From positions 356,331-420,330 of the forward strand of contig VXAI01000068.1 in the NCBI GenBank assembly GCA_013399305.1: DNA of 64,000 nucleotides, written 5' to 3'. This stretch comes from Rostratula benghalensis. Its lineage: Eukaryota; Chordata; Aves; Charadriiformes; Rostratulidae. A program made the position numbers and the translations under genes. The notes beneath the pieces are model-generated. The model was not told the DNA's origin and made no database searches. It saw only the letters and a list, made by a program, of their open reading frames with translations. Of this stretch, positions 1 through 26,500 are shown piece by piece (position 1 is the stretch's first letter; each line of letters starts with the position of its first letter).

Positions 1-10303
<10,303 letters not shown>

Positions 10304-12668
10304 TAACATATCTTTATAACATAGAGTTTCTCCAAAGGCCTGTTATAAAAAGTTCTTTTACCTTACAGTCTCCTGGTATTTCGAGGTGAGTAGATTAACA
10401 GTAGAAAAAAGAATATGACTTGTGGCATGAGAAAGATGTTTTCCAGTGTTTCAGTCCATTGATGCTAAAATTGATCATCTCACATTTACTAAAAAGTGAG
10501 TCACAGGATTGTACCTGTCTGAACTTTTTGTGCTTTTGCACTGCCTTTATTGCCATTTTACCTATATGTCAAAGAGATACCATGTTGATAAAAGATAGCA
10601 CATTGGCTTATAGACATAAAATATGTTATTGCATTTACATTTTCTTGCATAAGATCATAGATCCTGCCTTACACTTTGACAACCATTTACAGCCTAGAGC
10701 ATTCAGATGAGTTGTTGAATATTTTCTCCTAATGAAAACGTTTTTCTGGTTAATGCCTGCTACCAAAGAGAAAACTGAACGTCAGGAACCTGAGTATAAA
10801 CAATAATACTGTTTAAAAGATGAGATATTATTGTCTACAGATATAACTTTTGACATGTAGATCATTTCCAGTTCAACAGTTCCTATAGAAAATCAGAGAG
10901 ACTAAATCATTGGCAGTCCTGCTGCTTTTGGTTCTGTACTTGAACCAAAAAAGTCACAAAAAGTAAATTTCACCATTTATCTGAATTCTGCTTAGTACAA
11001 GTACAACATTAAGATATGATTGTTAAGTCAATGACCTTTTTTTGGTTTTTTTTACATTTACAGTTCCTATTGTGAGTAGTTTGTCCCTCTGCCTAAAACC
11101 CAATTTTATTTTCACATTCTCATGATCTTCAGTGTCTTGTTTATGTCTATTCTTAGCACATTGAAGATTTGACTGTGTCTCTGTCATTTGTCATCAATTA
11201 ATGGCTTGGAGAGAACTGATCGAACTGCTACAGAACGGACAGAATCAAAGCATTATGTGGCCTTCACAGATGGAAAATACTTAGGTTTTATATTTGTTGT
11301 AGACAAAAATCTCTATGCCAAATTAATATAGATATATATTTCTGTTTCTGTATAGAAAACTGATACATGTATCATGAAAATAAAATATGAAAATATTTTC
11401 TCTATATATGCTGGCTAAATATTTTTTATAGGTTTATTTCAGAGGTTTTAGATACCGTACTTACTAGATAGGTGGGGTTTTTTTTTGCTTTTCTTCTGTC
11501 TAATCCTTCTAATTTTTTTCCCTCCAACGAGGAAAAACAACTGATCATTTACAAGGGGAAGAAACAGTTTAGTTTTCAAAATGATGCTAAATGTGCATAC
11601 GTGCGCAGGCAAAATACTTGGCATGTAATAACTGCATGTATAGGGTTGTTTAATTTTCTGATTCAATTTCTGATTCAATTCTAAATTTACACATCTTGGA
11701 TGTGTAGTTAATATTCTTCAGAGAAGACAAAGGCTTCTCCTCTATCTAAAACAGCATCTTCCAGTTTGTTTTTCCTTGGGAAAATCACTTTTTTCAATGT
11801 CTCACTTAATCATCTGAGGCCCTGCCAAAAAGCTTAGTTACTTTCTTGACAACAGGTTAATGTGAAGTCTTCCCTTTGATGTCAAAGACCATGTTTATAA
11901 ATCCAGGATGGCTTTCTTAGGGAAAGCCATTGAGATTAATACTTGATTACAGAGAGCTGAGGTGCACACAGCCACCTTGGAGTTAGTTTTATGAGCATGG
12001 AGGCAATATTGAAAGTTTCTCATTTCTGATATTGTAATATCTAACTTGCCAATACCTAGAGCAAACTGTAGTTTGTGTACTACTGTGCTCTGTCATTGTC
12101 ACATCTTCTCACAGATGCTTCTCAGGGACTCCCTGGTACTTCGAGTGTCACTTAAAATCATGGTGTGTTTGGTTTTTTTGTTTGGGTTTGTAGTTTTGGT
12201 TTGGGTTGTTTTTTTTTTAAAGGCCAGATTTGCTCTGAAATCTACCCTCAAGTTGGCCAAATTTCAGAATGCTTTGAACTGTGTTTACTGAGAGAGGATG
12301 TGGTGATTGCTTTAAGTTCTTCTGCTGCTTTCTTGATTACTCAGAAAGTTTCTTTGCTTATAGGAAAAAAAAAAAAAAGAGGGGGTGGAATTTAAAAATG
12401 CAGTCGTTATTAGCTTCCAAATAAGCTAACACCTAGAGGTAGAAGACTCAGATGTCACCTCTTAGCCATTTTTATATGAATGAGCTTAAATCTTGAGAGA
12501 GTATTTGGCTCATCAATGCATTCTTTGTTTGAAATTGCATTTGGAATTTTTTTAAGCTCACTGCAGCCTCTAGGATCTTCCCTTTTTGTCATGCTCAGTG
12601 AGGTTGTGAGGTGTGATCTTACCCTGTTCTCAAAGGAGCGTAACCATTTTAAGGAAAGTGAAGCTATA

Positions 12669-12785
12669 TTTTTTTTTTTCTTTTTCTCTTTTTTCTCTTT
12701 TCTCTCTCTTCTGTTGTTTCCTTTTCCTTTTTTCCTGTTTCCTAGTTCCTTTTTTCTTTTTTTCTTTTTTCTTTTTCTTTTTTCT
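12669..12785. repeat. Polypyrimidine (C/T) tract
   Basis: About 115 bases consisting almost only of T and C, broken by a few G or A. It produces long Phe/Ser/Leu-rich open frames in two registers that are artefacts of composition. Such tracts can adopt non-B structure and can also mimic splice-acceptor pyrimidine tracts. Confidence 0.9.
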
Positions 12786-14671
12786 GGTGTACTGCTTCTA
12801 AAAAGAGCAAGACCAGGGCTGAATCATGTGGTACAGAGAAAACTATAGCAGTTCATAGCTTATGCTCATGTGCCTTAGAAAAATTTGGCTCTGATATTTT
12901 GAGGTGACTGTTTTGATGCTGCTGTTACTGTGACTGCCTACACAGGCAGAAATCATGTCAATTCACTTGGGCATGGTCGAATTGAGACTGGCATTTTTAT
13001 TAGGAGGTCTTTTACAAGATACTTGACTGTGCCAATCCTGCTTTGCTTAATACTGTGGGTAGCAACAGTTTTTGTATCTCCTGAAGAAAAGGTGGTTTTC
13101 ACTGTATCTCATGAGGCATGATCCTCTTGCAGAGGAACCTTTGGGTTTTTTCCTTGCTTTTGGAGATTAGAATTCACAGTACTTTTTTAGTCATAGAAAA
13201 GCATCAGGAATACCTTAAAAAAACAGGAAGGTGTCAGGAAGCATAGCAATTATAGGAGTTGGATTTATAGTCAGCATCTGAACCTGCCAAGGCCTGTGGG
13301 TATTTCCGTGGCTATGAAAGGGGAGATGGCTATTGATATGTAAGTAATTCTTGTATAAGTCCACTTACAGGTGTTAAAATAGCCTTTTGGGATATCAGTT
13401 GATATTTTAACCCATCAGATTGCAAAGAAGAGCTGCTACTCTTCATATTTGAAGGAAATTCCCAAAATTAGGGTTACATAGAAGTACTTGAGTTTGGGTT
13501 TATGGCAAGGTACAAACGTAAATGAAAACACAGAAGTACAATGATTATTAAGTAGCCATAAATACTATAGTTTATCTTTTAAATGAGAAGATTAAACAAA
13601 TGTATATGTTTACCATAATATGAGGGTTTCTTTTCCTAGAACGATGACTGATATGCAAGTATGTTGATTTAGCTCTGGACTAATTTTTAAGCAGATTAAA
13701 ATGGAATCAGCCTAATTTAACCATATGCAAGTGGCAGGGCAGCAGCTGTTTTAAAAGCTGGCAAAATAATCAAAAGTATGATAACAGCTTTGAAAGTAGT
13801 TTTAAAATTTTGGGAATGTTTTAACAGCACCCATATGAAATAGCTGTTATGAACAGCAGTTAAGAAAATTTAATTTCATAAATACTTGGTAGCTAAACAA
13901 GTTCCATAGCTTACTCAAGTGACTTAACCTGGTTGTTGCACTGTCTTTCAGGAAACATTTTTACTTGGGAGTCTCTTCAGTGAGACTGATGGGACTGAAA
14001 GTCTCATTGCACCTTCAGGCTCTGAGGACTTCCTTAAAGCTCACTTTATGAACCCTTTTATCTAGGATCTTGTTGCCTTAACTCTTGCTACTTGCATTTT
14101 CTTTGTCATCATCCTCTTTTTTTTATCACTTACTTAGCAATTAACTACTGTGCTGTAGTTGTCCTCACAATTATGAGGTTAAGTAGGAACTTGTCATCAT
14201 CAAGAAGGACCTTCATCTAGTGTTTTAATTTTGATTTTATTTATTGTAAGTTTATATTGGGCTTCAGGATCATCAAGGGTTTTCAAAGTGTTTTCTGTAT
14301 TTGTCTTATATAATCTCTTTTTTTTTTTTTCCTATAGTCTTACTCATTTTTAGGGATCTGTCAAACCCATGTATATTATTTAAGTCACTGTAAATTTCCT
14401 TGTTGTGTGTTCTATAATTTTGGATTCCCTTTTGAAGATGATATTTTTGTTTGTTTTTTGCAGCTACTTCTATCTTTTTAAGTGTTGTTTGGCTGATGTT
14501 CTTTGATGTGTATAATACATAGCCCTGTAAAGATGCAGAGAGTGTCAAGGCTACTTTCTTCAAGGGGTTGTTGTACCTGGAGTTTTCCAAGATTTAGATG
14601 CAAATACATCTCTTACTTTTCTTCATATTTGGGGTTTGGTGAACATATGCATAATCAAGGAGTTGATTTTT

Positions 14672-14930
14672 GTACAGCTCTCTCAGCCTTTCTTTGTAAG
14701 GGAGATGCTCTAATCCCTTAATCATTTTTGTAGCTCTACACTGGACTCTCTCCAGTAGCTTCCTGTCTCTCTTGAACTGGGGAGCCCAGAACTGGATGCA
14801 CTATTCCAGCTGTGGCCTCAGCAGTGTAGAGGGAGAATGACCTCCCTCGACCTGCTGGCCACACTCTTCCCTATGCAGCCCAGCATTCCATTCGCCCTCT
14901 TGGTGACATTGCTGGCTAAGGAAGTTGATG
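14672..14930 (-). mobile_element. CR1 LINE fragment, antisense
   Basis: On the plus strand it reads as the complement of the CR1 ORF2 end: ctctctcagcctttc, ggagatgctctaatccc, ggactctctccagtagc, ggggagcccagaactgga, ctgctggccacactcttccc and cagcccagcattcc. The same order of words occurs in the copy at 19373-19909 of this window. The 3' untranslated end is missing, so it is a diverged internal fragment. Confidence 0.85.
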
Positions 14931-15479
14931 AAATCTTTGTACACCTAAAAATAAGTAGCAAAGGAGCACCTGCTTTTTACTAGGATAGGGAAATGAAAAA
15001 AAAGTAGTTTTAATTTAAAGTTTCAGCAGATGTGAAGGTTTATAGCTTGTCTGAGGGTAGTCGGATATCATCAACGTGTGAAATTAACGGAGTGTTGATT
15101 GTGGGAGGCTGAATGTTTTTGACATTTCGTATGGAAGCAATTGGGTCATGACCAAAGTGACACAAACAAAACATTTACTTCAGTGGGCTTCGGGTTTGGG
15201 TCTGCTTGTGAAGTAGTGAGGGTGCAGCAGTTCTTGGTAGATGACAAAACCACCTGACAGCTGTCAGTATGTTCACATGAAGAGCGTACAGCTTTTGGGG
15301 AAGAAACAATAACACAGAAAAGGAAGGCAGGGAAATAGCAGATGTGTTCAGAAAAAGAGGAATGGAATATCCACCTTGTATTCTGTCTGGTATGGATCTC
15401 ATTATACTTTTAATTTCTGTTTCCTTTTTCTTAGTCTGCATTGTAGTCACATTGTTTTAACATGTGCAGATGCTGATAT

Positions 15480-15545
15480 ACTTCAGAACATCATGCTTGA
15501 ACTCCATATCAGAGGTCCTTTCCAACTATGAAGATTCTGTGATTC
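15480..15545 (+). mobile_element. Short CR1 LINE 3' end
   Basis: The words cagaggtcctttccaacta and gaagattctgtgattcac match the CR1 3' terminus as seen at 17930-18000. Only the last 60 or so bases are recognisable. Confidence 0.65.
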
Positions 15546-15773
15546 ACTTTGATACTGTTTATTTTTTTAAAAAACTACTACATACCTGTAGCTGTGTCCT
15601 ATTAAATATTTTTTTTAATATTTGTTCCTGAAAAGAAAGAGAGATAGGATGTTGTGAGTTGGTGGTGTAGGGTTTTTTTTCTATTCTTAGAGATTATTGT
15701 AACCTGTTACTGAAGTTGTTTAAACATTATAACCTGTAGTAACCAAACTGAGAATAACATGTCCCTAAAATAA

Positions 15774-17614
<1,841 letters not shown>

Positions 17615-17755
17615 TTAAACAGGGAGAAGTGCTACCACAGTTGTGCAAAGCTGAACAGTTCCAGTGTAACAATAAGCGCTGCATCCAGGATCGCTGGCGC
17701 TGTGATGGGGACGATGACTGTCTGGATGGCAGCGACGAGCACTCTGACATTTGCT
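17615..17755 (+). CDS. LRP1B: LRP1B exon 5 of the window: LDLR class A repeat 1
   Basis: Acceptor ttctcctag, donor tgct/gtatgt; a symmetric 1-1 exon of 141 bases. It encodes a short linker (KQGEVLPQL) and one complete class A repeat: CKAEQFQC, then [20 protein letters not shown], closing DIC. All six cysteines and the acidic calcium box ([10 protein letters not shown]) are present. It is the first of eight repeats of the second ligand-binding cluster. The alternative acceptor at ttaaacag would shift the frame and is rejected. Confidence 0.96.
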
Positions 17756-17820
17756 GTATGTATGCTTTTAGAGTTTTAACCCACAGTTCATACTTTGTTT
17801 TAAAAATTGGAAACAAAATG

Positions 17821-18002
17821 CTGGAAGTCTGAGGGGAGTCCAGAGAGGTGGTGGAGTCTCCTTCTCCGGAGACATTCAAAACCCTCCTGGACGCGTTCCT
17901 GTGTGGCCTGATCTGGGTGTTCCTGCTCCGTCAGGGGGATTGGACTGGATGATCTTTCAAGGTCCCTTCCAATCCCTGATAGTCTGTGATTCTGTGATAA
18001 TC
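17821..18002 (+). mobile_element. CR1 LINE 3' end, sense
   Basis: It reads gaggtggtggagtctccttc, gacattcaaaaccctcctgg, gattggactggatgatcttt, caaggtcccttccaatccctg and ends with tctgtgattctgtgat. This is the 5'-truncated CR1 form ending in the ATTCTGTG-type terminal repeats. It begins only about 65 bases after the splice donor of the preceding exon. Confidence 0.93.
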
Positions 18003-18599
18003 CTGAAGTCATTCACATAAATCTTTCACTTTCTTCATTTCCTGCATGTAATAATAGTAGACCTCTCAAATGATACTTGTGTACTCATTCCATAGCATGG
18101 TTCAAGAGCAGTCATCAAAGACCACCCTCCCCCCTATGTCCTTCCAGTTTTAAATTAAATGTACTTTGTTTTTAAAAATACAGTTTTACTAGAGCTGGCT
18201 TGTTTGGTTTTTTTGTTTGATTTTTGGTTTTTTGTTCTTGTTTTTTTTATGTGTGTGTGTGTGTTTTGTAGAGGAGTCTTGATGTTAAAATGAAAAAGAA
18301 CAGAAAACATCCTATCATGTATCTGTGTCTTTCCTGGAAGATACTTAGATAACCTGTTACAAAATTAGGGCTGCAACAGTGAAAATTGTTTTCATACTCA
18401 GTTTGTCACAGTGCTTCCTCGTTCTACCATGAGATCATTTCTCTCAACCAGATCTCCTCGACTGAAATGAAAATACATTTTTCCCTATCAGTTGTAGACG
18501 TGAAGAACTGACACTTTTCTGTGCAGTGTTGTTCTATGAACTCTTATCATAGTCTCTCATTTTTACCTCTCTGAGACAAAACAATTCTAATATGTTCTC

Positions 18600-18619
18600 T
18601 TTTTTTTTTTTTTTTTTTT
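18600..18619. repeat. Poly-T run
   Basis: Twenty consecutive T residues inside the intron, directly before the unclassified block at 18620-18980. Confidence 0.98.
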
Positions 18620-18980
18620 CTCCAGTAGATTATGGGTATTTTTTACATTTCATTGTTCTTTTCTGAACTTTGCCAAGATGCTTGGGGTTCAGTGTCCAAA
18701 AGTGGATCTGTGAACTTCTGCTGAGGCCTTTGTGAAGCTGATCAGGCTGAGAGAATGTGGTTGTGAGGGATGATAGTCCTGTTTGTACATCCCTGGGTAA
18801 ATCTTTTCTGTGCCACACTGGCCTGATGTCGCTGAGACACACTGAGCTCGTGATCCTCTGTAATGCCTTGACCTTTTTCTGTATGGCTGTTACATAGCCA
18901 GTTTTTCTTTTTTCCTGCATTTATGTATTTTGACAGCTCCATGTAGTAGTCATTACAGATTTCAGTCCTAATTATTTTCA
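18620..18980 (-). repeat. Possible old repeat of unassigned family
   Basis: The block follows a poly-T run and contains words resembling antisense retrotransposon sequence (gatcctctgtaatgccttgacctttttctg). The minus strand is open over long stretches. It may be an old, strongly diverged CR1 copy or a reverse-transcribed sequence whose poly-A tail appears as poly-T, but I cannot place it. Confidence 0.3.
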
Positions 18981-19123
18981 AGACATTTGTCTGTTTCTGA
19001 ATTGTAGTGCTTACAGATATCTTATTTTAATACCAGAGTATCTTACTCTGAAATAAGGAGCTCAGCTAAGAAATACAGAAAATCTTCTGGCAGAGTTGAC
19101 TTGATTTTCATTTAAATTATTGT

Positions 19124-19170
19124 AATCATGGAATTGTCAGAGTTGGAAGGGACTTTTAGAGATCATCTAT
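19124..19170 (-). mobile_element. CR1 LINE, 3' end arm of an interrupted copy
   Basis: It reads aatcatggaattgtcagagt, tggaagggacttttagagatcatcta, the complement of a CR1 3' end. It stops in the middle of the usual gatcatctagtccaactcc phrase, which resumes at 19373 after a plus-strand CR1 insertion. Confidence 0.88.
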
Positions 19171-19372
19171 TCTTTGCAGAAAGAGTGGTCAGACACTGAA
19201 ATAGGCTGCCAGGGAGGTGGTGGAGTCCCCATGCCTGAACATGTTTAAGAGTGGTTTAGATGTGGTGTTTGGGAATGTGGTGTAGGGGAGAACTTTGTAG
19301 AGTAGGGCTGATGGTTGGACCGGATGATCCCAGGGGTCTTTTACAACCTGAATGATTCTGTGATTCTATGAT
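19171..19372 (+). mobile_element. CR1 LINE inserted inside another CR1
   Basis: A sense-strand CR1 3' end: agacactgaaataggctgcc, agggaggtggtggagtcccc, ggttggaccggatgatccca, and the terminal gattctgtgattctatgatc. It interrupts the antisense CR1 whose two arms are 19124-19170 and 19373-19909. It is therefore the younger of the two insertions. Confidence 0.9.
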
Positions 19373-19909
19373 CCAGTCCAACTCCCCTGCTCAAGCAGGA
19401 TTTCCCAGAGCACACCACTCAGGACTGCATCCAGGTGGGGCTTGAAGGTCTCCAGAGAAGGGGACTCCACACCCTCCCTGGGCAGCCTCTTCCAGGGCTC
19501 TGTCACCCTCACCAGAAAGAAGTTTTTCCTCATATTTGAATGGAACTGCCTGTGTTCCAGCTTGTGCCCATTGCCCCTTGTCCTGTCACTGGGAACCTCT
19601 GAAAAGAGCCTGGCTTCATCCTCCTTCAACCCACCCTTCCGATACTTACAAGCATGAATAAGGTTTCCCCTCAGCCTTCCCTTCTCCAGGCTCTCTCAGC
19701 CTTTCCTCATCAGGGAGATGCTCCAATCCCTCAGTCATCTTTGTTGCCCTACGTTGGACTCTCTCCAGTAGCTCCCAGTCTCTCTTGATCTGGGGAGCCC
19801 AGAACTGGACACAGTATTCCAGTTGTGGCCTCCCAGTGCAGAGTAGAGGAGGACAATGACCTCCCTTGACCTACTGGCCACACTCTTCCCTATGCAGCCC
19901 AGGATTCCA
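19373..19909 (-). mobile_element. CR1 LINE, main arm of the interrupted copy
   Basis: It resumes cagtccaactcccctgctca, then agcaggatttcccagagcac, gggcagcctcttccagggct, caccagaaagaagtttttcc, cttgtcctgtcactggg, ctctctcagcctttcctcat, ggggagcccagaactggac and ctactggccacactcttccc. This is the complement of the CR1 ORF2 end and 3' untranslated region. The coding remnant is broken and not functional. Confidence 0.93.
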
Positions 19910-21396
19910 ATTTAGTAATTTAGACAATTCATTGATCAAAACTCAAAGGATTCATTCAGATATAAATTAAATCACAATTTTGTCCCAAATCTGTATGTGA
20001 ACTATAGTTTAAGTGGCCAATATGATCAAAGTAATGTCTTTTCAGCAGTTGCTATTGAGACTTCAATAGTTCTTTTTTGACTTAGTCTGAAATATTTGCA
20101 ATCATGATTAGAACACAGTCACAGCATGTTGTTAAATATATATGAGCAAAAACTTTAACTGCCATTTGAAGCAGTCTTTATGTCTAGTACTGAAGTAAGG
20201 TTAAAAACACAGTCTGCAATTTTTAATTGTATTATGTGAATGATACAGTTCTGTTCTCCAGTCACATCGCAAGCTATGCTGCTTTGTAATTATTATGAGA
20301 CTTGAAAAGCTGTTCTGCTCAGATTATTAGTAAATCTTTACTTCTAATGTTCTTGCCCCCTCCGCACAAAGCACTCGTGAAGGGTTCATGTGCTATTGAT
20401 ATCACACTCGCTCTGTGTTGTTTTCAATAGGAAGGATAGGTAGAAAGGTCAAAGATAAAAGCTACTGAAATGTCAAGGATAAGCCTGCAAGATGTCCTTT
20501 CATTTTAAATACCATTTGTTTCCAGATATATGTTAAACTTTAAGAAAAGAGACTGTAGATGGCTGAGTAGGTGGAAAATACCTTGAGATTATTTTTAACT
20601 CAGCGTTTGTATAGAGTTTACTGCTCTTGTGTAGATCAAGATTAGCAAGATCTGCTAATAATAGATCCTGTTATTAGCATAAAAGAAAGAAAACAAATAC
20701 TTACTACAGCTGAAAGAGCAGGCCAATAGTATCTATATAATTCCATCCTTTCCATGACACTTGGTAACCACCAAAAACATGCTCCTGAGATTCTGAGATT
20801 CCCTCATTCACTCTTGAACACCAGGTTTTTTTGTCAGTTTTACACTGTGTTGCATATTTCATGTTTTTACACCTACAATTTCATGGTGAGTAAACAGCAG
20901 ATCTATGTGTGGCCATTGACAGTAACGTGCATCAGTTTAGAAGCATTTTTACAGCCTGCCCAAATCCCTGCTTGCTGTGGTATAATATTTTGGATGTGCA
21001 GTTAGCAACCTGCGGCTGTTCCCTTTGGTGTTTTGCTTTATATGCATTTCAGTTTGCAAACCTCATCACATTGATAAAATGAGGTGGAGGATATTTTTCT
21101 TTAAGGAAATAACATCATAAAACACCTACTACCTTTTTATCACTTCATAGTTACTAGAGGACGATCTCTGTATTGACACTAGTATGATAGGAGAAATTTT
21201 GGTGTGTATTCTTTAATTTATGATTGAAGTTCTGCAATATTTTTTAATTGACTGGTTTGCTGAGCAATTTTTATATCGTGGTCATTATCTATACGAGATA
21301 ATCATACTAACTGCATCACCAGGGAATACCCTTTAATGTATTCTTTTCAGCTGGTTTTCGCTGATTATTTCCTCTTTTTTTTTTTTTTCTCCCCAG

Positions 21397-21522
21397 TCAA
21401 TCATAGCTGTCCTGATGATCAGTTCAAGTGCCAAAATAATCGCTGCATTCCCAAGAGGTGGCTTTGTGATGGAGCTAATGATTGTGGTAATAACGAAGAT
21501 GAATCAAATAAAACCTGTGCAG
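21397..21522 (+). CDS. LRP1B: LRP1B exon 6 of the window: LDLR class A repeat 2
   Basis: Acceptor with a long T tract then ctccccag; donor gcag/gtaaaa; a symmetric 1-1 exon of 126 bases. It encodes [27 protein letters not shown] and [10 protein letters not shown], a full six-cysteine class A repeat. The calcium box is non-canonical: the usual D-x-S-D-E is N-N-E-D-E. The LRP1 repeat at the same place (CGNSEDESN, from memory) is similar, so this is a family feature. Sequons are present at NHS and NKT. Confidence 0.96.
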
Positions 21523-23549
<2,027 letters not shown>

Positions 23550-26500
23550 TGAAGTTTTTCTGGGGGGGAAAAAAGTGAAAATATTCTTGAAGAATTCAAA
23601 AGTGTAAGGATCTCTTTTCCCACTAACTGATGCATAGAAAAGTATGAAGGGCCTTTTTCTTTTTTACATGAACTGATAATAATATTTGTGAAATTACAAA
23701 TTTATTTGATTAATAAATAAAACCCAAGTGAAGGCTGCATTTTCTATTCATGAGTTTTTACTTGCAATAACAAATATGCAGATGAGTCAACACTTTTCTA
23801 ATTTACATTATCAAATACTGTCACTCTAAAAAAAAATTGGTATTTGTCTCTTCCCCATGCTGCTTCCCGTGGGCCCCTTCAGCATATTCTAGATGCCAAT
23901 AAAATCAGACTGTTTCAAGTCTGAACAGGAGGATGTTTTGATGTGTTTTGCAGGGAAAAAAAAAAAAAAGTCATTCTTGATTATATCATGAGAGAGTATC
24001 AGCAGCTCTGCTGATTGCTGCTTTGCTGAGATACTGCCAAGGGAGGTGCACTCTCTCTAATCAGCTGCTTCCAAACAATTAAGGGGTTTGTAAGTCAGCA
24101 GGGCTGCCTGCATCTGTTCTGGAGGTCACAGGTAACTGCTGTGAGTCTGAGAGCAAAAGGGTCTATGAGCTGTCTGCAAACTATCCTGTCGAGGGTGTTC
24201 CCTGCTTCCAAGGTTATATTTGTGACATTTGAGTTACTAATATGAAGTCGAAAGCGTGTTGCAGTATAATAGGGTATGTTTCTGAACTCACTTATTGAGA
24301 GTTTTCAAGAAAGAATGCTGACTGATTATTTTAGTAAAGTCAGCTGTGTGAACGTGAAGTGGCACATAGTGCACAAAGAAATTAACATCTAAATTGTACT
24401 TGTTAGGACACTTAGACCTGTATTTTTCTCAGATATCTATGATATTCTAACTTGGTTCACTGTTACAAAAAGTATTGTTTCTTAATGAAAATCAAGCTAT
24501 GAAAGCAATGCAGTTGATAAAACATTGCCAACATTACCTTTTGGGTTTTTTTCCTTTTTTCAACTTCTTACCACTTTAAACCATTTCAACAGAGTTATTA
24601 AAGTTATACTGATAACAGCCTTTTGCTTTTTTTTTTTTTCCTTCAAAAATCTCAATACCCACAAGTCACTTGCAGTGGAGGGTGAGAGAAAAAATAGGAA
24701 GGAAATGTGTAAGTGAAAGCTATGGGCTTATTCCATGATATCTTGTGTTCCATAAACATAAATCTTCAGGACCTCAATTGCCAGAGAATCTGTGGAAGGC
24801 AACATGTAATATCCAATCAGTTAATTACGTTTATATATAATCCCTTCTTTAATTTTGAATTATTCATGACCCATTGGTTGAGTTTAGATTGTTACTTTTT
24901 AAGTCAATATGTAATTTTTAATATCTCCTTCTACAACTATATTCAAGATTTTTACATGCAAACAGTTGATATTTTTCCTGGAGCATTCACCTGCTTTCAC
25001 TTACTTCGTATTGACTTTTTTTTTTAATCCTTTTAATAGTGATATAAACCAGAAATAAAGATAGCTAATTTTCTATTGGCAGTAATTGATATCTGATCTG
25101 TTACTTCAAAAGAGATAATGTTTAATAAAATCTACATCAAAGAAAAAGTCATCGTGTGAGTAAAAAGGAGAATATATTAAGGTAGACTTCCAATTGCCAT
25201 GCTTTAAATCAAGTAAGATCTGTTGTGTGCAGAGGTAGAAGAGGTGATCCCAGTGGACTCAATGTATTCTGCAGTCTCTAAAATTATGGTGCTGTAATAG
25301 TTTATCTGAGTAGCGGCACCTTGTGTTCCTAGACACCTTATCAATACACAGATGGTAATGTCATCTTTGTCATTGCTTCCATGTGTTTTGCTTGGATCTG
25401 GAATATTTCCTCAGACCTTTTAATCAGCATTTATTTCACCTGCTGATTTTCCATTTCGCCAAACTTTTCATTTGTTTTATGTTATAGAATCTAGTTTCTT
25501 TATCCTTGACCACTATGGTTGTGCAAATGTGGGAAATATCTCATTGTGCTTTATAATTTGATAGCTAATGGGCACACTAATGTCTTTCATTTAGCTATTC
25601 TACTTTCTTCTATGAAACAGTTCAAAATTCTACTTGTATTCGCAACTTTTTATACACAAAATAAAACCATGGTTTGCGTTTTGTTGCCGTTACAAATCAT
25701 TGCTTTTTAACTGTGCCAGTCTCCAGCTATGAATAACTTTTTGGCTCCTGTTAATTCAAGAACTTAAGCAGGCTTATACTGGCATATTGCTGGAGTGAGC
25801 AGGACGGGAAAGATGGTGCCAGTATCATAATGAGTACACTTGTTTGTTTTTTTTTTAATGCTGCAACCAGATATGCTAAGAAGCACATTTCTGAAGAATA
25901 TTTGAAAAGAAACCATCCTTAGTTTTTCTATTGTTTTTCTCATGGAAACAAGACCTGTGGTAATTTTTTTTTGTGTCTGTTTATCAGTTGATTGTCATAC
26001 CATTTGCAGGCAATAACAGAAGGGTAAAAGAAGTCTCAAAGAACCAGAGCTTTTCTAAAATGGGTGAATAGCGGAGAGAAATGAGATTGGTGTCTACGCT
26101 TGTGAGCTCAAGAAGCACCTTTGCTGCTTTCTCTGTCTTCAGGGAAATCAGCACAGGGTGGCTGTGAGTCAGCTACAGGATGAGCATCTCTTTGCTGTGA
26201 AACAGGAAAGGAGCACTGGGAAGACCATAGGGACAATGAGGGGAAGGATTGTGCCTGTCCTCTGGGGTGTGAGAGGAAGCTGTGGATGATGGCAAAGGTC
26301 GGGGATGTGAGAGGCTAACACTGGAGATAGTGCAAAACATCCTTGGAAAGACTGTGGTGGGCTGAGAATCGTGAGAGTGGTGGTGAGGGTAATCACAATT
26401 CATTTGAGTTAGTTTCTGTCTTATAAAGGTTTTCAGTAGACAGATAAACATAAAGAAAATAAAATCATGAAGACATGTATGAAAAAGAGGAAAATTGCCT

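Larger units (their letters stand above)
17756..21396 (+). other. LRP1B intron, phase 1, rich in CR1
   Basis: Bounded by gtatgt and ctccccag. It carries a plus-strand CR1 3' end starting about 65 bases after the donor, a poly-T run followed by an unclassified repeat-like block (18600-18980), and a nested pair of CR1 elements (19124-19909). From 19910 to 21396 nothing beyond AT-rich intron is recognised. Confidence 0.8.

Noticed and set aside
12480..12848. Open frames rich in Phe, Ser and Leu
   Set aside because: Produced by the polypyrimidine tract; low complexity in more than one register.
14306..14590. Minus-strand open frame, Lys/Asn-rich
   Set aside because: AT-rich intron sequence without motif or context.
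17621..17625. Alternative acceptor ttaaacag/ggagaa for the first class A exon
   Set aside because: It would put the class A repeat out of frame; the ctcctag acceptor six to eight bases upstream keeps the phase.
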